DNA of 64,000 bases from Planctomycetales bacterium (GTDB taxonomy: Bacteria > Planctomycetota > Planctomycetia > Planctomycetales > Planctomycetaceae). Positions 44,704-51,845 of this stretch are shown here, one piece after another. The stretch is from contig JAPLOA010000100.1 in NCBI GenBank assembly GCA_026400835.1, positions 107,226 to 171,225 on the forward strand, read 5' to 3'. Position 1 is the stretch's first letter; each line of letters opens with the position of its first letter. The notes beneath the pieces are model-generated. The model was not told the DNA's origin, searched no databases, and worked only from the letters and a program-made list of their open reading frames with translations. Made by a program: the position numbers and the translations under genes.

Positions 44704-45717
44704 ATGCACCGCACTGACAGTTTACTGACATTTTCGTTCCCAATGGGACGACTGCTGGGAGTTCCGCTTCGGCTGAGTTTTCTCATGCCAGTCGTTGCTG
44801 TTGCATTGATGTGGCGAATGCAGGACGTTGTCTTCGGAGCGCTTACCAGCGCGGTTCTGTTGCTGAGTCTGCTGGGACACGAGATCGCTCATCTGCTGGT
44901 GGCCCGAAGAAACTACTCTGCACCGGGCATTGTTGTATTGTGGCCGTTGGGCGGAATGTCCGAGAGTGGTTCGCGGCTAACGTTTCGAGAATCTTTGTTT
45001 CAGTCACTAGCCGGTCCGCTTATCAATGCTTCTGTGGCGATCGGGTGCGGTTGGCGTCTCCAGGAGCTCGGTCTGCTGGGCAACTTGTTGAACCCCTTCG
45101 AAGTTTTTTCGATTGGATCCCAACTGACACTCGCAGAGAACTGCCTCCGAGTGACGTTTCTGGTCAACTATTGTCTGGCATTGTTCAACTTGATCCCGGT
45201 TCGTCCTTTGGATGCTGGTCAGATCGCTTCATCATTTTTGAATCTGCGATTTGTGGAATCAGAAACTCATGACCTGATGCTGCGAATCGGACTGGTCGTT
45301 TCGCTCTTCGGAATCCTCGCTGGCTTCGTATTCGACATCAGCAGTCTGGTAGCGTTGTCCTCGTTCCTGTTGGTTCTGCACATTCATCAGGTGAGCCAGT
45401 GGACTCCGCCGCCGGAGCCTGATGACTCGTTCATGGGTTACGATTTCTCAGAAGGCTATACCAGTCTGAATCGAGCTGAGTTTTCAGATGAGGAAAGCCA
45501 GGAAGAAGACTCCAGCTTCGGGATTCTGGAACGCTGGAAAAGCCGTCGCGACGACGAGCGTGCGGTGCGCGAATCCGAAGTTCGCGAAATGGATGAGCAG
45601 CAACTGGATATCATCCTCGAAAAATTGCACACCGAAGGTCGCGAAGCACTGTCTGATCGTGAGTTGGCAATTTTGAATCGCGTAAGTGCCAGGCTGCGTC
45701 AGAGAAACATCCAGTAG
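44704..45717 (+). CDS. Site-2-protease-like (M50) membrane protein with acidic C-terminal tail
   Basis: Intramembrane zinc metalloprotease, 337 residues from ATG 44704. The zinc motif HEIAH is at residues 59-63 within a membrane segment (ALTSAVLLLSLLGHEIAH). The second motif is seen as LFNLIPVRPLDAGQI, corresponding to the N-x-P-x-x-P-L-D-G region with the third ligand aspartate. Four to six membrane segments are present. A 110-residue hydrophilic tail follows (SFMGYDFSEGYTSLNRAEFS, then EEDSSFGILERWKSRR). It ends with a charged helix (MDEQQLDIILEKLHTEGREA) resembling the C-terminal conserved segment of some rhomboid and M50 proteins of planctomycetes. The substrate is unknown. Confidence 0.82.
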   Translation: MHRTDSLLTFSFPMGRLLGVPLRLSFLMPVVAVALMWRMQDVVFGALTSAVLLLSLLGHEIAHLLVARRNYSAPGIVVLWPLGGMSESGSRLTFRESLFQSLAGPLINASVAIGCGWRLQELGLLGNLLNPFEVFSIGSQLTLAENCLRVTFLVNYCLALFNLIPVRPLDAGQIASSFLNLRFVESETHDLMLRIGLVVSLFGILAGFVFDISSLVALSSFLLVLHIHQVSQWTPPPEPDDSFMGYDFSEGYTSLNRAEFSDEESQEEDSSFGILERWKSRRDDERAVRESEVREMDEQQLDIILEKLHTEGREALSDRELAILNRVSARLRQRNIQ

Positions 45718-45899
45718 TACATGTTAGCGCTCAGGCAAATCGAGTCTGTTGAGGGGCCCAGGCGGCGGACCAACTCCGGGCTGACTTCCTTTTGACACCC
45801 CTGCGGCGAAGTTCTGGCATACCGTGACTCGCGTGCGAGTTATTCTGCAAGATCAGGAAGATCGTCGATCGGCCAATAGGCCGAATGATCAATAGCGGC

Positions 45900-46040
45900 A
45901 TCAAGTCCCGAAGAACCAGGGCATGTTCAGGTGTGGCATGGCGAGAAGATTACAACGACTATCGCCCGCACAGTTTTCTGGGCGGTCTGGCACCATCGGA
46001 ATTCGCGCGTCGCTGTGCTGCTTCCCTAACGATTACGCGC
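45900..46040 (+). pseudogene. IS3-family transposase (OrfB) C-terminal remnant
   Basis: The plus strand encodes WREDYNDYRPHSFLGGLAPS followed by EFARRCAAS. This is the conserved end of the IS3-type integrase-core transposase (W..DYN..RPHSsLgg.tP.eFa). The catalytic DDE residues and the rest are missing: upstream sequence gives only short, unrelated text. Terminal inverted repeats are not visible. The remnant frame stays open into the neighbouring Hpt gene. Confidence 0.75.
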
Positions 46041-46115
46041 ATAACACATGGACAGAAACAGGGGGCAGGTCACTGCCTCTTGCGATCTTCTGAATTCTCC
46101 ATTGATTGCTTTTCT

Positions 46116-46505
46116 ATGACTCCTTCACCCATATTCTGCTCAACCTCTTCATGCTGTGACTTTGCTGGAGCGATTGCAAAGCTGGAGGGGGATGTTGAAC
46201 TACTTCGCGAACCGGCAGCGTTGTTTATTGAAACATGTCCCGATCGACTTGGCGAACTGAAGGCCGCGATGGTTGAGGACTGCCCTCGTAAAATCAGCGA
46301 CGCTGCACATTCCATTAAAGGTTCCGTTCGATATTTCATGGCCGACTCAACATACGCTGCGGATCAATATTCAGAACTTGTGAGCATCTCCGGAGAACGA
46401 TCGGATATTGATCTGGGGTGCCATGCGTTACTCTTCGAAGTCGAAAGACTTCGAAGTGAACTGGTGACGGCAATTCAAAGCAATGGGCCTTGTTTCCGGG
46501 AATGA
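46116..46505 (+). CDS. Orphan Hpt (histidine phosphotransfer) protein
   Basis: A 129-residue protein with one Hpt four-helix domain. The phosphoacceptor is His65 in DAAHSIKGSVRYF, and the preceding text (AIAKLEGDVELLREPAALFI, then CPDRLGELKAAMVEDC) is the standard Hpt approach. Start ATG 46116 is chosen because the upstream part of the same open frame is the IS3 remnant, which leaves about 75 codons of unrelated sequence in between. No kinase or receiver is near, so it would connect to a distant phosphorelay. There is no strong ribosome binding site, so its start and expression are uncertain. Confidence 0.65.
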   Translation: MTPSPIFCSTSSCCDFAGAIAKLEGDVELLREPAALFIETCPDRLGELKAAMVEDCPRKISDAAHSIKGSVRYFMADSTYAADQYSELVSISGERSDIDLGCHALLFEVERLRSELVTAIQSNGPCFRE

Positions 46506-46819
46506 GCCAAAGTCATCATTGTTGAGACCTTCAGAGCGGGAAGTAACCCATGGCCCTCGATTGGTCAACGGTCCGGATGGACGGTCGATTGATGTTCGGT
46601 TTCTGGAAAATCCGTCTGGCGGCTTCAATGGCATGAAGTTCCGAAATCTTTTGCTCTCCAGAATCTGCCGATCCGACTGGAATTGTCGGGGCTGTGTCAC
46701 CTTTTTTGGCTGACTGTCTTGCGACGTTCACCTCGACTGTGGATAGCTCTCGCGATTCATATGCGGATCCGGACAGGAGAGTAGCCATCCTGTATGAATG
46801 CCGGATGCTGCCGCAGTTG
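46506..46819. other. Intergenic stretch without a clear gene
   Basis: About 310 bases between the convergent Hpt and DUF1501 genes. A minus-strand frame (46788-46531) reads MATLLSGSAYESRELSTVEV and onward for 85 codons, but it has no recognisable domain or ribosome binding site. The repeated word ctggaa and several short palindromes do not form a convincing terminator. Confidence 0.4.
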
Positions 46820-48223
46820 TTACAACAATTCCTGAATAATTTGTCCGTCTGAAACCGGCATCGGACGTCCATCCGCCATGTGGTAGTTGATGTGCTGCGC
46901 ATCGTAGCCAAGGGCATCGAAAACGGTGGCGTGAATGTCGGCCGGTCGGATGGGGCGAAGTCTTGGATAGGCACCAGTCTTGTCGGATTCACCAACGACC
47001 TGTCCGCCGCGGATGCCTCCACCGGCCAGCACCATGGAATAGCACTGAGGCCAGTGATCTCGTCCGGCTTCTTTATTGATGATCGGCGTGCGACCAAAAT
47101 CACCCATCCAGATCACCAGCGTTTCATCCAGCAGGCCGCGTTCTGAAAGATCGTCAATCAACGCCACGTAGGCTTTTTCCATGGGAGGAACCAGCCGATT
47201 CTTCATTTGGCTGAAGTTATCTTTGTGAGTATCCCAGGTAATGCTTGGGCCGTTCACAGTGGTGACGAATCGGCTGCCAGCTTCGATCAGTCGTCGTGCC
47301 AGAAGATGAGACTGTCCCCAGCTATGTCGGCCATAGCGGTCACGAACGGAGTCTGGTTCTTTCGACAGATCAAAGACTTCGCTGGCCGCATCAGAGCCGA
47401 TAAGCCCCAGTGCTTTGGCTCGCTGCGCGTCAATATCGGCCGTGGATTCCGAGGCGGTCAGGATTCCTCGCTCATCAAGCGATTGCAGCAATGACTGACG
47501 ATCCTGAAGGCGATCACGGCTGATGGCGGCGTCAAGCTGAAGTCCGGGAACCTGAAAGCCCTTTGTGTTGGGATCGGCGTTCAGGACAAATGGATCAAAA
47601 CGGCTGCCAAGACAACCGCCAAATTGTCCGGGCGTCAGATACTTCGTGCTGTCGCAATGAGGAAACGGAGTAATCACATACGGAGGCACATTTGCGGAAT
47701 AGCCATCCTGTTGGGCGAGCCAACCTGCGAGTGTACCAAAGCTGGGGATATCAGCGCGGCCGGGATTGATCAGAGTGCTGTCGATGCGGTAAGGCTTGCC
47801 GACAATTGACCAATGCATGCCGGAGTTGTGGCCACCATGCGTGTGATGGAGTGTTCGGACAATTGAAAGCTTGTCCATGCGTTTAGAAACTTCGGGCAGC
47901 AGTTCCGAAATCTGAATCCCCGGGACATTGGTATCGATCGGCTCGAAACTGCCGCGGATCTCCGATGGTGCCTGTGGCTTCATGTCCCACAGGTCAATAT
48001 GGCTGGGAGCGCCGCAGTTGAAGATCATGATGACAGATTTCGCTCGACGCGTTTTGGTCGCCAGCGAAGAACTGGTTGGCTGAGCGCTTCCCCGGGCCAC
48101 ACTTCCCCAGAATTGATGGATTGTGCTCAGCCCGGCAGCTTTGAGACCTGTTGATGCGATCCAGTTTCGTCGCGATTGCGAATCGACGCGTTGATCGGTG
48201 GGAGTCCGAAGGTGGCGTTTCAT
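46820..48223 (-). CDS. DUF1501 domain protein, Tat-exported (solo copy 4)
   Basis: A 467-residue DUF1501 protein. The frame is open further upstream, but AGGAGA seven bases before ATG 48223 decides the start. The signal region contains an RR pair (SQSRRNWIASTGLKAAGLS). Landmarks are SVIMIFNCGAPSHIDLWDMK, EIRGSFEPIDTNVPGIQISE, LLPEVSKRMDKLSIVRTLHH, VIWMGDFGRTPIINKEAGRD and HWPQCYSMVLAGGG. A fully conserved DIHATVFDALGYD-like end is present. It most resembles the copy at 5048-6385. No PSD1 partner is adjacent. Confidence 0.93.
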   Translation of the reverse strand: MKRHLRTPTDQRVDSQSRRNWIASTGLKAAGLSTIHQFWGSVARGSAQPTSSSLATKTRRAKSVIMIFNCGAPSHIDLWDMKPQAPSEIRGSFEPIDTNVPGIQISELLPEVSKRMDKLSIVRTLHHTHGGHNSGMHWSIVGKPYRIDSTLINPGRADIPSFGTLAGWLAQQDGYSANVPPYVITPFPHCDSTKYLTPGQFGGCLGSRFDPFVLNADPNTKGFQVPGLQLDAAISRDRLQDRQSLLQSLDERGILTASESTADIDAQRAKALGLIGSDAASEVFDLSKEPDSVRDRYGRHSWGQSHLLARRLIEAGSRFVTTVNGPSITWDTHKDNFSQMKNRLVPPMEKAYVALIDDLSERGLLDETLVIWMGDFGRTPIINKEAGRDHWPQCYSMVLAGGGIRGGQVVGESDKTGAYPRLRPIRPADIHATVFDALGYDAQHINYHMADGRPMPVSDGQIIQELL

Positions 48224-48453
48224 GAGAGTCTCCTGACGAATTGTCTGGCAGGAAGAATCAGCTGGGAGGCAGGATGAGGGCTGAATGCGGAGTTTGAGCA
48301 TAAGTCGACGAAAGGGATTCGTCGACTGAAAACAGGCAGCTTTTTTCAATGTGGCTGTTTTGAGGCACGCAACCAGCAACTTGTTCAGTATCAATGACTG
48401 ATCGCATTGGAATCAAACTCGCGTGAGGCATAGTGCCATGGTACGCAGAGTGA

Positions 48454-49410
48454 TCAAATGTTGCTCTGGTCCATCGTTCGCTGAGCTTGCTGCAGCAATT
48501 GCGTGAGATGGTTTGGGATTTCATAACCCTCGGCCAGTTTCATCTGCTCTTCGTCGACGGCTCTACAGACGGATTCCAGTTCAATTGCTCTGCATCGACG
48601 AGCCACCTTGATCAGGGTCTGAAATCCGCCAGGTGATTGATGCAATTGATCTGGAAGAAGTGATGCCAAAGCGACCGGGAATAACTTGAAGAACTCGGCG
48701 TTAGGTTCACGCAAGGTTGACTCAAGTGAATGGTGGAAAAAAATCGCACACAACAGATCGTCGGGAAACTTCCACTGGGCCGCATAATAAGCACCAGCCG
48801 ACGCATGATCCCATCCGAAAACTTCTCGCTCCCAGTTGACCAGATCTCGTCCCTGACCGGGCGTAGACGATGTGTCCATGTATTCGAGATACTGCTTGTC
48901 GAATGTGTTTGTCAGCACTGGAAGCAGAAAATCCTGTAGCAGGCCGCCAAGAAAAGCCAGACCAGGATCGAGATGCATTCGTGTTGCGATCTCTTTTGCG
49001 AACAAAGCCTTCTGGAGCGATTCGTTCCAGAAGTTTCTCTGATTGATCAATTTTGTTTTGAGTGCACGATTGGCGGCTCTCATGCCAACGGCCATCAAAT
49101 GCATCTTCGCGATTCTGAGTCCTATCTGATTGATCGCCCCTTTGATGCTGCGAATGGGAGAACTCGAAGCGTACATCGCTGAATTCACATGTCGCAAAAG
49201 TTCCACGGTTAGCGCGGAATCCTTTTCAATAATCTTTGCAAGATCCTCGGTGCTGTAATCCGGATTGGCCGAAGCCTGGATAAACTCTGTCACCGCATGC
49301 GGCAGAGCCGGCAGTTCAATGGCCTTGGGCAGCAAATCGGCTTTGACCGAAGCCACTGAACGTTGGCTTAGGTTCTTCCAGTCGAAAGGTGCAGCAGTCG
49401 GAGCAGCCAC
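48454..49410 (-). CDS. HDOD-domain signalling protein
   Basis: A 318-residue protein made almost entirely of an HDOD domain, a degenerate HD hydrolase used in bacterial signalling. The start is GTG at 49410, preceded by AGGTAACGG. Recognisable text is IELPALPHAVTEFIQASANP, IIEKDSALTVELLRHVNSAM, SIKGAINQIGLRIAKMHLMA and AFLGGLLQDFLLPVLTNTFD. The catalytic HD pair of true phosphohydrolases is not evident (GLLQDF stands where an HD-containing helix would be). It probably acts through protein contacts. No receiver or EAL/GGDEF domain is fused. The gene is divergent from the small protein to its right. Confidence 0.88.
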   Translation of the reverse strand: MAAPTAAPFDWKNLSQRSVASVKADLLPKAIELPALPHAVTEFIQASANPDYSTEDLAKIIEKDSALTVELLRHVNSAMYASSSPIRSIKGAINQIGLRIAKMHLMAVGMRAANRALKTKLINQRNFWNESLQKALFAKEIATRMHLDPGLAFLGGLLQDFLLPVLTNTFDKQYLEYMDTSSTPGQGRDLVNWEREVFGWDHASAGAYYAAQWKFPDDLLCAIFFHHSLESTLREPNAEFFKLFPVALASLLPDQLHQSPGGFQTLIKVARRCRAIELESVCRAVDEEQMKLAEGYEIPNHLTQLLQQAQRTMDQSNI

Positions 49411-49786
49411 GATAATCCGTTACCTTTTGGATTTGAGCATTTGCCAGAACACAGCTCGAGTGAGCAACATTCCGTGAACATCAGCGACATCAAATTCATG
49501 GCCCGGTTTAGTCTGGAGATTAGCTGCGGCCAAAGAAAAGAGATGCTTGCCGGACGACTTATCGTAACTGAACGGAAAAACTTGCCTCACTGGCGAAATC
49601 AACGCGGGCAAAACAATCGTGGCAGGTGAATTTAACAGCGACGCCGATTGTAGTGATCCGCCCCTTGGTGTCGCTCATAGTAATCCACGCGCTGAACCGT
49701 CGGCTGTGTTGCGTTACAGAGCAGCCGTTAGTTCAGCCGAAGAATCAGCGAGGTTACTTGAGAAGATTTTGTGCAAAGGAAATTCC
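49411..49786. other. Intergenic stretch without a recognisable gene
   Basis: About 375 bases between the divergent HDOD and small-protein genes. Open frames at 49441-49629 (plus) and 49420-49611 (minus) overlap each other and show no family features. The frame of the small protein extends upstream to 49619, but that part lacks any recognisable content. Confidence 0.4.
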
Positions 49787-50062
49787 ATGGGAGCAACTGG
49801 CATGAAAGATATGCGAAGGATTTTCGCCGAATGGCCCGCCAGCATTCCTCGCACCGGCCTGGTTTTGACGACGTTCGGTGAGTCGCTTCAATTTGTCAGC
49901 TATATGATTTCCGGTGACCTGATCCTGATCGAACGAAAGACTCCCGATGCCCAGGGGGCGCGACGAGTCATCATGAGTTTCGATTCGATTGTGGCCGTGA
50001 AAATTCTGGACGCGATCGAGATGGCACGATTCACTGCTATGGGATTCCAGGGCGTTGCCTGA
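49787..50062 (+). CDS. Small hypothetical protein, 91 aa
   Basis: The ATG at 49787 follows AAAGGAAATTCC, a good ribosome binding site, so I prefer it to an upstream start at 49619. The protein reads MKDMRRIFAEWPASIPRTGL, then TFGESLQFVSYMISGDLILI and IVAVKILDAIEMARF. This looks like a compact beta-barrel with two or three strands carrying 'f..y.is.dlil.eR..pd..G.RrVim.f..I..VKi'. I do not recognise the family. The pattern recalls small proteins that bind RNA or serve as regulators, but this is only an impression. A hairpin lies after the stop. Confidence 0.55.
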   Translation: MGATGMKDMRRIFAEWPASIPRTGLVLTTFGESLQFVSYMISGDLILIERKTPDAQGARRVIMSFDSIVAVKILDAIEMARFTAMGFQGVA

Positions 50063-50082
50063 TTCAACTCTCTGCGATTATG

Positions 50083-50107
50083 CTCCCCGGGGTTATCTTC
50101 CGGGGAG
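50083..50107. terminator. Possible terminator after the 91-aa protein
   Basis: Eight-base stem ctccccgg/ccggggag (50083-50090 and 50100-50107) with a nine-base loop, 20 bases after the stop of the small protein. No T-run follows on the plus strand, so its action as an intrinsic terminator is uncertain. The convergent floA gene ends at 50185. Confidence 0.45.
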
Positions 50108-50184
50108 AATCCTCCAGAGGCTGCCGTATAATCGTTCCGTGCTGCGGTCGTGCTTTTCATCAAAGCGACGACCTGGACTTTTTA

Positions 50185-51189
50185 TCAGGATTCTTTTGAT
50201 ACTCGCAGGTTGCCCCCGCGGTAAGCCGCTGCCATGGCCTTAGGAATCTCGGATTCAGACAGAACGACTTCCGCCTGATTCTCCTGAGTCAATGCTCTCA
50301 TTTCCTGCTCTTCAGCGACAGCCGCAGCTCGACGTTCTTCTGCATGAGCTCGAGCGATACGCATGTCGGCTTCCGCCTGATCGGCCTGAAGACGTGCACC
50401 AACGTTGTCGCCAACGTCGATATCGGCGATATCGATTGAGACGATTTCGTAGGCCGTTTGAGAATCCAGACCTTTGGCCAGAACTGCTCGGGCGATCAGC
50501 ATCGGATTGGCCAAAACGTCTTTGTGACTTTCACACGACCCGATCGCAGAAACGATTCCCTCGCCGACTCTCGCGATGATTGTTTCTTCAGTGGCTCCAC
50601 CAATCAGCTGAGTAATGTTGGTTCGCACCGTAACGCGGGCTTTGGCTTTCAGCTGAATGCCATTCTTCGCGATACCATCAAGGGTTGGCCGTCCTGTTCG
50701 TGACGGATCCGGACAGTCGATCACTTTGGTTTTTACACTGGTCTGAACAGCTTCCAGAACATTTCTTCCGGCAAGATCGATCGCTGCCGCAGTATTCCAG
50801 TCCAGCGCGATCTGTGCTCGATGAGCTGCGATCAGGGCACGCACGACGAGTGGTACGTTGCCCCCGGCGAGATAGTGAGATTCCATGGCGTTGGTTGTGA
50901 TGTTGGCTACGCCAGCCTGAACAGACATGACCCGGCAATCCACGATGATCTGGGGATTCACCTTCTTCAGCTTCATCACGACCATCTGAAGTGGTCCGAT
51001 GTATGCTCCAGACATGAAAGCCCGAAACCAGAGGGACATGACTGAAGCGAAGATCCCGACGAATACCAGCAGAATCATGCCGAAGATTACGGCAAGACAA
51101 ATCAAAAGGACAGTAACAAAATCCAGTTCGCCGCTTGCTGCAACGGGCAGATCCTGAGCCAGCAGTATGGTTGAATTGAGACTATGCAT
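50185..51189 (-). CDS. floA: Flotillin-like protein FloA (UPF0365)
   Basis: Membrane-scaffolding flotillin-like protein of functional membrane microdomains. At 334 residues from ATG 51189, preceded by GGAGAAGG, it has the usual FloA length. The N-terminal membrane hairpin is [20 protein letters not shown] followed by [19 protein letters not shown]. The SPFH-type domain includes [60 protein letters not shown] and [21 protein letters not shown] coiled-coil follows ([34 protein letters not shown]), ending in the [15 protein letters not shown] block. No NfeD-like partner gene is adjacent, which is unusual. Confidence 0.94.
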   Translation of the reverse strand: MHSLNSTILLAQDLPVAASGELDFVTVLLICLAVIFGMILLVFVGIFASVMSLWFRAFMSGAYIGPLQMVVMKLKKVNPQIIVDCRVMSVQAGVANITTNAMESHYLAGGNVPLVVRALIAAHRAQIALDWNTAAAIDLAGRNVLEAVQTSVKTKVIDCPDPSRTGRPTLDGIAKNGIQLKAKARVTVRTNITQLIGGATEETIIARVGEGIVSAIGSCESHKDVLANPMLIARAVLAKGLDSQTAYEIVSIDIADIDVGDNVGARLQADQAEADMRIARAHAEERRAAAVAEEQEMRALTQENQAEVVLSESEIPKAMAAAYRGGNLRVSKES

Positions 51190-51370
51190 TTGCCTTCTCC
51201 GTTCCGGTACAGTTGACTTCGACCTCCATAGTGTACGAGATCTCGTAGTCGATTCGCAATTGACCCGACACCGTGCAATGAGACGGTTCCACGAATCCTT
51301 GTCAGGCATTAGAGTCCTCAGCGAGAGCTTTTTGGTACCGCTGATTCACACTTCACGTTTGAGGACGATC

Positions 51371-51832
51371 ATGAGTATTGATGCGCGACTGGCCGAGCTT
51401 GGAATCACTCTTCCTCCGGTTCCTGCTCCGGGCGGAGTTTACACACCGGTGGTGATTGTGGACAAAATCGCCTACGTTTCCGGACAGGTCCCGTTTGATA
51501 CAAACGGCAGGATGATCGTCGGCCGAGTCGGTTCAGATTTGACTGAAGAACAGGGAGTCGCCGCTGCTCGTCAGGTTGCTCTCACAATGTTGGCAACCAT
51601 CAAAGCTTCGCTTGGATCTTTGGATCGCATTAAGCGAATTGTAAAAGTTCTCGGGATGGTCAATTCAACGTCTGATTTCCAGCGTCATCCGTTTGTTGTG
51701 AATGGATTCAGCAACACGATGGTGGAAATCTTCGGGGATTCTGCGAAAGCGGCTCGAAGCGCGGTCGGAATGGGGTCACTGCCGTACAACGTTCCAGTTG
51801 AAGTTGAAGCGACGCTGGAACTGCATGAGTAG
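51371..51832 (+). CDS. RidA/YjgF-family protein
   Basis: A 153-residue protein of the RidA (Rid/YjgF/YER057c/UK114) superfamily. The start at 51371 follows TTGAGGACGATC. Characteristic text is LAELGITLPPVPAPGGVYTP, IAYVSGQVPFDTNGRMIVG, QVALTMLATIKASLGSLDRI and a terminal VGMGSLPYNVPVEVEATLEL. The conserved catalytic arginine of RidA enamine/imine deaminases (usually near the end, in 'sRs.v.v..LP.g..vEie') is in KAARSAVGMGSLPYNVPVEV. This is the longer subtype, so 2-iminopropanoate deamination is plausible but not certain. It is divergent from floA and convergent with the protease gene. Confidence 0.88.
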   Translation: MSIDARLAELGITLPPVPAPGGVYTPVVIVDKIAYVSGQVPFDTNGRMIVGRVGSDLTEEQGVAAARQVALTMLATIKASLGSLDRIKRIVKVLGMVNSTSDFQRHPFVVNGFSNTMVEIFGDSAKAARSAVGMGSLPYNVPVEVEATLELHE

Positions 51833-51845
51833 CAGAAGTTGAGAA

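Noticed and set aside
46531..46788. A minus-strand 85-codon frame downstream of the fourth solo DUF1501 gene
   Set aside because: The part is open by chance in the same frame as an antisense-overlap frame; no ribosome binding site or domain.
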